A DNA stretch of 15,398 nt from a bacterium (lineage in GTDB: Bacteria > Chloroflexota > Dormibacteria > UBA8260 > Bog-877), in contig JAKAWF010000061.1 in NCBI GenBank assembly GCA_021817025.1, positions 1 to 15,398 of the forward strand, given 5' to 3'. The notes below the pieces were generated by a model. The model had not been told where the DNA came from and did not search any database. It worked only from the letters and a program-made list of their open reading frames with translations. A program made the position numbers and the translations under genes. This document shows, in pieces, positions 1-7,239 of this stretch. The number at the start of each line of letters is the position of its first letter. Position 1 is the first letter of the stretch.

Positions 1-401
1 ACCAGCACGCGATCGGTGTGGTGGCCGATGACAAGACTGAAGGGAACGCCATGGGGTACCCCATGGCTGGTGGCGCTGACAAGTGAGCCCACGTTGGAGT
101 TGTTGCCCGACCGGTCAAGGATCGTGCCCGCGCTACCCACCAGGAGGGCCGTGATGGCTATCCCGTGCTTGGTCTGGCCGGGCAGCGGAGATTCCCCGCT
201 GAAGTTGACCTGTCCGTTGCCGATATTCAGTCCGCCGAAGATCGTGTGTCCTTGGGCGGTGATGCCCTGGTCCACCGCGGCGTATTCAAAGTGCGCGAAG
301 GCTATCCAGAAGCCGATCCCCGCCAGCCCAGCCAGGACCGCGAAGGCCAGGACGTAGGTGAGGGTCAGGCGGACGCGAGTGCGGCGGAACTGGTGGTGCA
401 T
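1..401 (-). CDS. Sensor histidine kinase, N-terminal part (gene cut by left window edge)
   Basis: The reading frame starts at the ATG at 401 and runs open to the window edge, giving 133 residues. A basic start (MHHQFRRTRVRLTL) is followed by one hydrophobic membrane segment at about residues 13-33 (YVLAFAVLAGLAGIGFWIAF). After it comes a polar, Gly/Ser-rich stretch that would form an extracytoplasmic sensor loop. The HAMP, HisKA and ATPase domains would lie beyond the edge and are not seen. The call as the kinase of a two-component pair rests on this layout and on its position directly after, and overlapping by 37 bp, an OmpR-type response regulator. In such pairs the kinase autophosphorylates on His and passes phosphate to the regulator Asp. 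The signal sensed cannot be told. No clear Shine-Dalgarno site precedes the ATG, which fits translational coupling. A 20-bp perfect palindrome lies inside the coding sequence at 48-67. Confidence 0.72.
   Translation of the reverse strand, partial: MHHQFRRTRVRLTLTYVLAFAVLAGLAGIGFWIAFAHFEYAAVDQGITAQGHTIFGGLNIGNGQVNFSGESPLPGQTKHGIAITALLVGSAGTILDRSGNNSNVGSLVSATSHGVPHGVPFSLVIGHHTDRVL
48..67. repeat. 20-bp perfect palindrome inside the histidine kinase gene
   Basis: GCCATGGGGTACCCCATGGC reads the same on both strands; the next base pair outward (c47/t68) breaks the symmetry. In the kinase frame it lies in codons for a duplicated peptide, HGVPHGVP, in the predicted sensor loop. It may be a by-product of that small duplication, or a binding site or recombination-prone sequence. 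Only the symmetry is seen; any function is unproven. Confidence 0.9.
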
Positions 402-1078
402 GGAGGTTCTGGATCAAAGCGATAGCCGGTTCCGCGCAGGGTGGCGATTGGCGTGCCCGCATCAGCAGCCACCAACTTGCGACGTAGGCGTCCGACGTAT
501 ACGTCCACGAGGTTGGACTGGCCCTCGAAGTCGTAGTTCCAGACATGCTCCTCGATCTGACTGCGGGTGAGCACCTGACGCGGATGCAACATCAAGCACT
601 CGAGGATGGCGAGTTCCTTGCTGGTGAGGCGAAGCGGTCGGCCTCTCACCATGACCTCGCGCGCGGCGGTGTCGAGCCGCAGTTCCCCGGAATCCAGGAC
701 GGCCCGGCGGTCGGCGAGGTGGCGCCGGGCCAGCGCGCGGATACGGGCGAGCAACTCGGCGAACGCGAACGGCTTGGGCAGGTAGTCGTCGGCGCCTGCT
801 TCGAGGCCGCGGACGCGGTCTTCGACCGCATCGCGGGCGGTCAACATCAGGACCGGGGTTCCAACGCGGCGGCGCCGCAGCTCGGCACAGAGTTCGAACC
901 CATCCCGGTGGCCCGGCAGCATGACATCGACAGTGAGGACATCGAACGCAGTGGTTGTGGCGGCTGCGAGCGCCTCCTCTGCGGTGGCGACGGCGTCGAC
1001 GCCGCAGCCTTCTTCCGCCAGTCCTCGGGTCAGGATCGAGGCCAGCCGACGATCGTCTTCCACGATTAGGATCCGCAT
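365..1078 (-). CDS. OmpR/PhoB-family response regulator
   Basis: 237 residues. The N-terminal receiver domain (about 1-115) has the acidic pocket in MRILIVEDD (D8, D9), the phospho-acceptor D51 in VDVMLPG, the switch Thr T80 in LMLTA and K102 in LPKPF. The C-terminal winged-helix DNA-binding domain (about 130-225) shows the OmpR/PhoB hallmarks: LTSKELAILE, then HPRQVLTRSQIEEHVW, then SNLVDVYVGRLRRKL and RGTGYRF. When phosphorylated by its kinase the protein should dimerise and regulate promoters. An in-frame start upstream at 1174 exists, but the ATG at 1078 puts the receiver at the usual position and was chosen. The gene lies 13 bp after the end of the glycosyltransferase frame and overlaps the kinase start by 37 bp, so the pair is probably co-transcribed. 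MLPGHRDG has one residue more than the usual MLPGxDG. Confidence 0.93.
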   Translation of the reverse strand: MRILIVEDDRRLASILTRGLAEEGCGVDAVATAEEALAAATTTAFDVLTVDVMLPGHRDGFELCAELRRRRVGTPVLMLTARDAVEDRVRGLEAGADDYLPKPFAFAELLARIRALARRHLADRRAVLDSGELRLDTAAREVMVRGRPLRLTSKELAILECLMLHPRQVLTRSQIEEHVWNYDFEGQSNLVDVYVGRLRRKLVAADAGTPIATLRGTGYRFDPEPPCTTSSAALASA

Positions 1079-1091
1079 ACGCGAGATTGTC

Positions 1092-2674
1092 TCACCGGTA
1101 CGTGAATTCTTCATGAAGGGAGGAGGGCGCTCGTCCCAGCCGCCCGCGCACCTGCGGTGCAGTGTGACCCGCATGTGTCAGGCGGATTCCATCGAGCTGG
1201 GGGACTGGCTTGGCCCCGTGGTCGCGGCTGGACTGCTTGCCGGAGTCGCCACTTGCCATCGCGCCTCGTCGTCGCCTGTGGGTAGCCCGCGTGCTGGGCA
1301 CCGTTGGCGATGCCGCGCAGGTTGAGCTGGGCGCCAACATCCGAAGCGTTCTCCGGCGCGAGCTCGGGTCGACGGCGGGCCAGGCGCCGAGCTCTGATGA
1401 CGCCCGGCGCCATCTTGTTCGTGAAGGCCTGCCGCCGATTCCAGACGAGGTGGGCTCGGGCGGCCTCCGGTCCGCCGTCTCGCCACCACCAATCCGGCCC
1501 CGCAGCCGCCAGGCGCCAAAGGTGGCAATCAGGAGCAGGATGGGAGTGAGCCGGACCGGCAAGCAGAGATGGGGTGACATATCCACCAGGGTCACCAGGT
1601 CGAAGGCCAGTATCCACCCGGCCAGGGGGAGCAGGCTACGGCCGCTGGCGCGCAGGGCCTTGGCCACCAGCAGGGCTGGCGCCGCCAGCAGCAAGAGTCC
1701 CTGGACCAGGTCATGAGGTGAGATGAGCAGGGAGAGGCGGCAGGTGGCCGCGACCGCCAGCCACCAGTCGACCCTGGTCCTGGGTGGATTCCGGTGCCAG
1801 GCCCACCCGAGGCCGCCGACTCCGAGAGGAATGGCGGCAATCCCGATCACCGAGGTGGCCCGGCCTGGGCCCAGCACTCTGTAGAACAGGCCGACCACGG
1901 TCATGTCCAGGCTGGGCGGGAACCGCTTGGCGATGGTGTAGAGCTCGATGTGGACCACGTCACCGAGCCCAGCCGGCCCCAGGATCACAGCGGTGGCCGC
2001 TCCCAGGATCAGGAGCGTAGCCACCACCACCCGCACCGGGGCGCGCCGCCACCCGGCCACGACCGGTGCCAAGAAGGCGATGAAGAGGTCGGGCTTGATG
2101 GCGAAGATCAGGGCCGCGACCGCGGCCCGCGGGATGTTCCGCAGTCGCTCGGAGCACTCCATCGAGCTGGTGAAGAGGGCCGCCGCGAGCGGCCAGAGCA
2201 GGTCGAACTGGCCCTGCCCCAAAGTCAGGTAGACCGGGTAGGAGCTGGCCAAGGCGAGCACCAGCAGCCCATCCGGTCGAGCTTCGGGCTGGTCCTGCCC
2301 AACCAGACCAGCCCGGCGGCAAAGGCGATCAGCCCGGTGGCGTCCCAGAGGAGGTGGGCCGCCCGCAACGGTAGCAGGGAGAACGGCAGCATCACCCAGG
2401 CGGCGATCGGCGGGTTCACGAAGGGGATGGTGAGCGCCGCGCCCGCCCGGTTCCTGATGAACGACTCCAGGGCGTACTGGACGTGGATTGAGTAGAGCTG
2501 GGAGTCGAGGCCCAAGCCGTAGCTGCGCAGGCCTCGAGCCATCGCATAGAAGGCGGAGTAGTCGTGGGGGAACTCCTGGCCGATCCCGGCGGCGATCAGG
2601 ATCAGCCAGCCGAGCAGGACGGCGCCCATGGCCACAGCCAGGTGGCGAGGGCCGAACCTTCCGATCCTCACCAC
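1092..2674 (-). pseudogene. GT87/DUF2029-like membrane glycosyltransferase, frameshifted
   Basis: Two adjacent frames together spell one multi-span membrane protein. The N-terminal part (GTG at 2674, 135 residues) has a first membrane helix, the motif HDYSAFYAMARGL, the family-like FVNPPIAAWVMLPFSLLPL and a further helix. The C-terminal part continues in another frame from about 2267 (LLVLALASSYPVYLTLGQGQFDLLWPL, then IKPDLFIAFLAPVVAGW and several more helices) to about 1497. The switch maps to a run of three G (CCC at 2268-2270 on +); a fourth G would restore one frame of about 392 codons, the usual size of this family. GT87 enzymes use polyprenyl-phosphate sugars outside the membrane, as in mannoside synthesis. 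The frame then runs on for 134 Arg/Pro/Ser-rich codons to 1092 with no family likeness, so the natural stop may also be lost. It could be a true pseudogene or a sequencing/assembly error. Confidence 0.75.
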
Positions 2675-3210
2675 CCCGAGCCACCGGTCCCGAGCGCTTC
2701 CAGGCGGTTGCGGGAGTCACCCCGCCCCGGACCCCAGGAGTCGTGGAGGCTGCCGCCGAGACAGGACACGCCCGCGGGCAGGGCCGGCCGTGGCAGCTGG
2801 AGCTCAAGCGAGGCGGGGGCCCACTCCGACTCAGGGCCTGGGAGGTGGCCGTCCAGGCATGACCACCCTCGGACTACGGTTTGCTGAAGCACGGCCACGG
2901 TCGGCAAGTTTCCCACGCCACCACCCCGATGGGCCGCGTGGCCGCCGCCTGGGCCCGAGCGGCTGGGGTCAAGCCACTCGCCGAGCCGCCTGCCGCCGCC
3001 CGGCGCCAGGCGGCCCCGCCGAGCCGTTGGACTTCCCCGCTCAGTGGTCGTGGGTGGTGATCACGGCGCGGCCGCTCGGTGCCACTCCCGGCCGCCGTAA
3101 TAGGTGGTCTCCACGCCGGCCAGGCCAGGGTACTGGTGAATCGCCCAGCCGTCCCCGACGTCCCTCCCTTGGCCGCCGCCGAGAGTCTGGCGCGGACAGG
3201 GGGGAGGGGC
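2675..3210. other. Unassigned region between the glycosyltransferase and MaoC genes
   Basis: No recognisable gene. Both strands hold open frames typical of high-GC DNA, rich in Pro, Arg and Gly and without family motifs. One - strand frame (2668-2916, 82 codons, GTG start) ends by overlapping the glycosyltransferase GTG start, but its sequence resembles nothing I know. The one stretch that looks protein-like is at 3061-3210 on the - strand, in frame with and directly after the MaoC stop codon; it lacks its own plausible start. I saw no RNA gene or terminator with a U-tract here. Confidence 0.5.
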
Positions 3211-3720
3211 TCAGTCTCCCCCTGGCAGCCTGCGGGCCAGCAGCCCCCAGACTGTCAGCCGCATCTTCACCTCGCCCGCGCCATCCCGAAGTTCCCCCTT
3301 CACGACCAGGGTCCCCCTCTCCGGGTGGCGGGTGGAGGGCCTGGCCGACACCACGCGAGCCGATGCCCGCAGGACGTCCCCCGGGCGTACCGGGGCCAGC
3401 CAGCGCAACTCCTCCAGTCCGGGCGAACCCAGGCTGGCGGTGCGCAGCAGCAGATGGTCGCAGTAGAGGCGCATCCAGACGGCGGCAGTGTGCCAGCCGC
3501 TGGCGATGAGTCCCCGATAGATGGTGGTGGATGCCCGCTCGGGGTCGACGTGGAATGGCTGGGGATCGAACTGGCGGGCGAAGGCCAGCATCTCCGTCTC
3601 GCTGATGAGGTGGTCGCCCAACTCGAAGTGCTGGCCGGGCCGGAAGTCATCGAAGAAGAGCTCGACCTCCGGTCCGAAGCCGCCTCGGTCCGGCACGCCC
3701 ACCTCGTCCTGTGCTGGCAA
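3211..3720 (-). CDS. MaoC-like (R)-hydratase domain protein
   Basis: 169 residues, a single hot-dog-fold domain. The hydratase signature is visible: FDPQPFHVDPERA supplies the catalytic Asp/His pair (D52 and H57), followed by the conserved glycine loop GLIASGWHT (70-78). Further on, LRWLAPVRPGDVLRASARV matches the usual 'pv.pGD.l' region. Family members hydrate trans-2-enoyl-CoA or dehydrate 3-hydroxyacyl-CoA in fatty acid or polyhydroxyalkanoate metabolism; the substrate cannot be read here. Start choice: an AAGGAGG site at 3727-3733 lies 6 nt before TTG at 3720, better than the further-upstream TTG at 3738 that overlaps this site. The gene stands alone, divergent from ileS. After the TGA at 3211-3213 the same frame stays open for 49 codons of partly protein-like sequence. 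Confidence 0.9.
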   Translation of the reverse strand: MPAQDEVGVPDRGGFGPEVELFFDDFRPGQHFELGDHLISETEMLAFARQFDPQPFHVDPERASTTIYRGLIASGWHTAAVWMRLYCDHLLLRTASLGSPGLEELRWLAPVRPGDVLRASARVVSARPSTRHPERGTLVVKGELRDGAGEVKMRLTVWGLLARRLPGGD

Positions 3721-3726
3721 CCTCTT

Positions 3727-3733
3727 CCTCCTT
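3727..3733 (-). promoter_or_regulatory. Ribosome binding site setting the MaoC-like start
   Basis: AAGGAGG on the - strand sits 6 nt before the TTG codon at 3720. It is the strongest Shine-Dalgarno match upstream of this gene and is the reason for preferring that TTG. Confidence 0.65.
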
Positions 3734-3780
3734 CTCAACGGACCGGGACGGCACTCTTGGCCCAGCCCACACTTCCCGCC

Positions 3781-3810
3781 ATGCTAACCTGCGTGGAAGT
3801 CACTGTCCAA
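3781..3810 (-). promoter_or_regulatory. Candidate promoter of the MaoC-like gene
   Basis: On the - strand TTGGAC (3805-3810) and TAGCAT (3781-3786) are separated by 18 bp, close to the sigma70/SigA consensus TTGACA-N17-TATAAT. Transcription would start near 3774, leaving a leader of about 54 nt before the TTG start. Motif match only. Confidence 0.45.
3782..3790 (+). promoter_or_regulatory. Candidate extended -10 promoter of ileS
   Basis: TGC followed by TAACCT is an extended -10 pattern. No good -35 box is present at 16-19 bp upstream. It overlaps the -10 box of the opposing promoter. Transcription would start near 3797, about 60 nt before the ileS ATG, too short for a typical T-box leader, so no T-box riboswitch is proposed. 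Confidence 0.3.
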
Positions 3811-3859
3811 GTCGGCCGGCAGTGGAACCACTCATCCAAGGAGATCGCAGCGCGTCCCC

Positions 3860-6787
3860 ATGCCGACCTTTGAGTCACTCCCCGCCCACCTCAGTTTCCC
3901 CGACCTGGAGGAGCGCGTGCTCGCCTTCTGGGAGCGAGAGCACATCTTCGAGCGGGGCTTGGAGGAGCGCCGGGACGCCACCCCCTTCGTCTTCTACGAG
4001 GGCCCGCCCACCGCCAACGGACTGCCCGGGGTGCACCACATTCTGGCCCGGTCCTTCAAGGACTGCTTTCTGCGCTATCAACAGATGCTGGGCCGCCGGG
4101 TCGAGCGCCGGGGCGGCTGGGACACGCACGGGCTGCCGGTGGAGCTCGAGGTCGAGCGCGGTCTCAAGCTCCGTTCCAAGCAGGAGATCGAGGAATTCGG
4201 GGTGGGGGAGTTCAACCAGCTCTGCCGCGCCAGCGTCATGGAGTACATCGACGAGTGGGAGCGGCTGACCGGAAGGATCGGGTTCTGGCTGGACATGGAG
4301 CGGGCCTACCGCACCTACGACGCAAGCTACATCGAGTCGGTGTGGTGGAGCCTGCAGCAGATCCACCAGCGCGGCTGGCTGTACCGCGGCTACCGGGTCG
4401 CCCCCTACTGCCCTCGCTGCCAGACCTCGCTGAGCAGCCACGAGCTGGGCCAGCCGGGTGCCTACCGCGACAACACCCCCGACCCCGGGGTGACGGTCCG
4501 CTTCCTCTTGCTGGACGATCCCTCCACCAGCCTGCTGGCCTGGACCACCACCCCCTGGACGCTGCCCGGGAACCTGGCCCTGGCGGTGGGAGCGGACATC
4601 CCGTACGTGAGGGTCCGGCAGGGTTCGGAGCGGTTGATCCTCGCCCGCGCCCGCCTCAGCGTGCTCACGGGCGAGTACGAGATCGAGGCCGAGTTCCCCG
4701 GCTCCGAGCTGGTGGGCCTGCGCTACCGGCGACTCTTCCCCTACCTGCCCGAGCAGGAGGAGGCCTGGCGGGTGGTGGCGGCCGACTTCGTCTCCACCGA
4801 GGAGGGAACCGGCATCGTCCACACCGCCGGCGCCTACGGGGAGGACGATCTGCGGCTCTGCCAGGAGATCGGGCTGGAGGTCCGTCACACAGTCGGTTTG
4901 GACGGTTGTTTCCTGCCCTTCGTGAGTGGATTCGCGGGCCTCTTCGTGAAGACGGCCGACCCGGTCATCACCGACGACCTGCGGCGGCGGGGGCTGCTCT
5001 ATCGGGAGGAGACCATCCTCCACACCTATCCCTTCTGCTGGCGCTGCGAGACCCCGCTGCTCTACTACGCGCTGGACTCGTGGTTCATCCGCACCACCGC
5101 GGTCAAGGAGGCCCTCCTGCGCCACAACTCCAGCATTCGCTGGGTGCCCTCCCACATCCGGGACGGGCGGATGGGCAACTGGCTGGAGTCGCTCCAGGAT
5201 TGGAACCTCTCTCGCGCCCGCTACTGGGGAACGCCGCTGCCGGTCTGGATTTGCGAGCGGTGTGAGGCGGAGCGCTGCGTGGGCAGCTTCGCCGAGTTGG
5301 GCCTGGGCCGGGACGTCGATCCCCACAAGCCCTTCATCGACGAGGTCACCTTGGCCTGCGAGTGCGGCGGGGTGATGCGGCGGGTGCCGGAGGTGATTGA
5401 CTGCTGGTACGACAGCGGGGCGATGCCCTTCGCGCAGTGGCACTACCCGTTCGAGAACCAGGACCGCTTTCAGCAGGAGCATCCGGCCGACTACATCAGC
5501 GAGGCTCTGGACCAGACCAGGGGGTGGTTCTACACCCTGCTGGCCGAGTCGGTGATGCTCTTCGACCAGCCCGCCTACCGCAACGTGGTGGTCCCCAGCC
5601 TGGTGGTGGACGAGAAGGGCCGGAAGATGTCGAAATCCAGGGGCAACGTGGTCGACCCCTGGGAACTCCTGGCCAAGACGGGTGCGGACTCGCTGCGCTG
5701 GTGGTTCTACACCACCGTCACGGTCGGTCAGGAGTACCGGATCTCGGCTCAGAGGGTGGCCGAGACCGCCACCAAGTTCCTGAACGTGCTCTGGAACACC
5801 CAGAGCTTCCTGGTGACCTACGCAAACCTGGCGGATTGGGATCCTGGCCGGGAGGCCCCGGCGGTGGCCTCCCGGCACGTGCTCGATCGGTGGATCTGTG
5901 CCCGGCTGGCCCAGACCGTGGCCGAGGTCCGGGGGAGTCTGGACCGTTACGACGCCCACAGCGCCTGTCGGGCCATCCAGGAGCTGGTCGACGACACCAG
6001 CACCTGGTACCTGCGCTGCTCCCGGCCTCGCTTTCGGGGAACTCCAGACGAGGCCGGGGCAGCCTTCGCGACCCTCCATCAGGTGCTCCGCGACATCGCC
6101 CGCCTGCTGGCTCCGTTCACCCCCTTCGTGGCCGACGCCATCCATCGTGAGCTCAGCGCTCCCCTCAAAGACGCCCGCGCCTCGGTCCATCTGGAGCCGT
6201 ACCCCGATTCGGACCCGAGCCAGCTCGATCCCGAGCTGGTGCGGGAGATGGCCGAGTTGCGGCGGCTGGTCGAGGAGGCCCGAGCGCTGCGCGAGTCGGC
6301 GGGGGTGCCCACCCGGCAACCCCTGACTCTGGCCGTGGTGGTGGGAGCCGAGGTGTCCTCTGAGCTGCGAGCGGTGCTGGCCCAGGAGATCAACGTGGCT
6401 GAGGTCGTCTGTGAGCCCGGGGGCGAGCCCGGGCGCGTCTCGATCCGACTCGACTTGGAGCTCACTCCGGAGCTGCGCCGGGAAGGGTTGCTGCGCTGGC
6501 TGGTGCGCCAGGTCCAGAACCTGCGCAAGCGCTCCGGGCTCAACCCAGGAGAGCCGGCGGAGCTGGTCTTGGGCGCTGACCCCGAGGTCCAGGCAGCTGT
6601 GAGGGCGGGGTCGGAGCAACTGCTGGCCCAGTGCTTCCTTTCGGACGTGCAGGTTCTGGCTTGGGAGCAGCCGTCCCCAGGCGACTTTCCGGAACGTGTG
6701 GAAGCGGCGATCCCGGGGGCGCGCGCGTGGCTCAGCCTTCGCCGGAGTCGCGGGGAGCGAGGCGGGGGTGTACACGGGACCGGCTGA
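3860..6787 (+). CDS. ileS: Isoleucyl-tRNA synthetase
   Basis: 975-residue class I aminoacyl-tRNA synthetase that charges tRNA-Ile in the cytoplasm. Seen in order: EGPPTANGLPGVHH (47-60), where GVHH stands for the HIGH motif; GWDTHGLPVELEVE; a CxxC at 184/187; the CP1 editing domain with LAWTTTPWTLPGN (226-238) and EGTGIVHTAGAYGEDD (315-330), which hydrolyses mischarged Val-tRNA; a second CxxC at 393/396; a zinc-ribbon-like set C465, C468, C500, C502; LDQTRGWFYTLL (550-561); and the adenylation loop KMSKS (589-593). The anticodon-binding domain (LLAPFTPFVADAIHREL) follows. It is somewhat shorter than many IleS proteins of this type (usually above 1,000 residues). The ATG at 3860 has AAGGAGA about 15 nt upstream, a long spacing, but no better in-frame start exists. 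A 990-codon antisense frame mirrors the gene and is a GC artefact. Confidence 0.97.
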   Translation: MPTFESLPAHLSFPDLEERVLAFWEREHIFERGLEERRDATPFVFYEGPPTANGLPGVHHILARSFKDCFLRYQQMLGRRVERRGGWDTHGLPVELEVERGLKLRSKQEIEEFGVGEFNQLCRASVMEYIDEWERLTGRIGFWLDMERAYRTYDASYIESVWWSLQQIHQRGWLYRGYRVAPYCPRCQTSLSSHELGQPGAYRDNTPDPGVTVRFLLLDDPSTSLLAWTTTPWTLPGNLALAVGADIPYVRVRQGSERLILARARLSVLTGEYEIEAEFPGSELVGLRYRRLFPYLPEQEEAWRVVAADFVSTEEGTGIVHTAGAYGEDDLRLCQEIGLEVRHTVGLDGCFLPFVSGFAGLFVKTADPVITDDLRRRGLLYREETILHTYPFCWRCETPLLYYALDSWFIRTTAVKEALLRHNSSIRWVPSHIRDGRMGNWLESLQDWNLSRARYWGTPLPVWICERCEAERCVGSFAELGLGRDVDPHKPFIDEVTLACECGGVMRRVPEVIDCWYDSGAMPFAQWHYPFENQDRFQQEHPADYISEALDQTRGWFYTLLAESVMLFDQPAYRNVVVPSLVVDEKGRKMSKSRGNVVDPWELLAKTGADSLRWWFYTTVTVGQEYRISAQRVAETATKFLNVLWNTQSFLVTYANLADWDPGREAPAVASRHVLDRWICARLAQTVAEVRGSLDRYDAHSACRAIQELVDDTSTWYLRCSRPRFRGTPDEAGAAFATLHQVLRDIARLLAPFTPFVADAIHRELSAPLKDARASVHLEPYPDSDPSQLDPELVREMAELRRLVEEARALRESAGVPTRQPLTLAVVVGAEVSSELRAVLAQEINVAEVVCEPGGEPGRVSIRLDLELTPELRREGLLRWLVRQVQNLRKRSGLNPGEPAELVLGADPEVQAAVRAGSEQLLAQCFLSDVQVLAWEQPSPGDFPERVEAAIPGARAWLSLRRSRGERGGGVHGTG

Positions 6788-6798
6788 GAGGCCATAAT
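6769..6798 (+). promoter_or_regulatory. Candidate promoter of the DksA/TraR-like gene
   Basis: TGTACA (6769-6774) and CATAAT (6793-6798) are 18 bp apart at the end of ileS. CATAAT is an unusually AT-rich hexamer for this GC background. Transcription would start near 6805, about 60 nt before the ATG at 6865. It could drive the downstream operon through lspA independently of ileS. Confidence 0.45.
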
Positions 6799-6864
6799 TC
6801 CACCGCCCCCGTTCAGCCCGCGGCTGGTCACCGGGGCCCATCGCCAAGCACGAGGTGCAGGAGC

Positions 6865-7239
6865 ATGACCGAAACGTCCACTTCCACGCGCGAGCGCGAA
6901 CTCGCTGGGATCCGACTGCAGGTGGAGAGCGAGCGTGATCGCCTGCAGCATGAGCTCACCCAGCTGAGGGGGGAGACCGCGGGCGGGACCGGGGACCAGG
7001 CCCACTTCCACGAGCACCCCACCGACCACGCGGGCGAGATGGAGGAGCACGAACGCCAGTTGGCCATCACGGAGAATCTCGAGCAGATGTTTTCCCAGTG
7101 CCAGGACGCGCTCGGTCGCCTCGACCGGGCCGAGTACGGAATCTGTCGAAGCTGCGGCCAGGAGATCGACATCGAGCGACTCAAGGCGCTTCCGTATGCC
7201 ACCAAGTGCATCCCCTGTAAGGAGGCACGGCGCGACTGA
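6865..7239 (+). CDS. DksA/TraR-family C4 zinc-finger protein
   Basis: 124 residues. An N-terminal helical, probably coiled-coil segment (about 8-38, rich in Glu/Arg/Leu) is followed by an acidic His-rich linker and a second helix. The C-terminal four-cysteine zinc finger (C94, C97, C115, C118) has the signature YGICRSCGQEIDIERLKALP with the second pair in CIPC. This matches the DksA/TraR/YteA family. Members with the acidic coiled-coil tip act in the RNA polymerase secondary channel with ppGpp; whether this short protein does is not shown. The ATG at 6865 has GAGG/GGAG-type sequence just upstream. It sits between ileS and lspA, which are neighbours in many bacteria. The end overlaps the chosen lspA start by 44 nt. 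Confidence 0.88.
   Translation: MTETSTSTRERELAGIRLQVESERDRLQHELTQLRGETAGGTGDQAHFHEHPTDHAGEMEEHERQLAITENLEQMFSQCQDALGRLDRAEYGICRSCGQEIDIERLKALPYATKCIPCKEARRD

Noticed and set aside
1111..1617. 168-codon - strand frame with a segment (LNLRGIANG...TTRRDGKW) faintly like the end of a serine recombinase
   Set aside because: No catalytic domain, only a few matching residues, and it overlaps the glycosyltransferase frame. Probably chance.
1189..2171. Repeated 13-mer TCCATCGAGCTGG at about 1189 and 2159
   Set aside because: Single short match with different flanks and no other repeat signs. Likely coincidence.
2628..3509. 293-codon + strand frame upstream of ileS
   Set aside because: Composition is almost only Pro, Arg, Gly and Ser, no motif is present, and it crosses the MaoC-like gene on the other strand.
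3787..3859. T-box riboswitch in front of ileS
   Set aside because: Only about 60-75 nt separate the likely transcription start from the ATG, and I saw no T-box consensus or specifier hairpin.
3875..6847. 990-codon open frame on the - strand covering all of ileS
   Set aside because: It mirrors a certain ileS gene, is rich in Gly, Pro, Arg and His without any family motif, and is the expected product of strong third-position GC bias.
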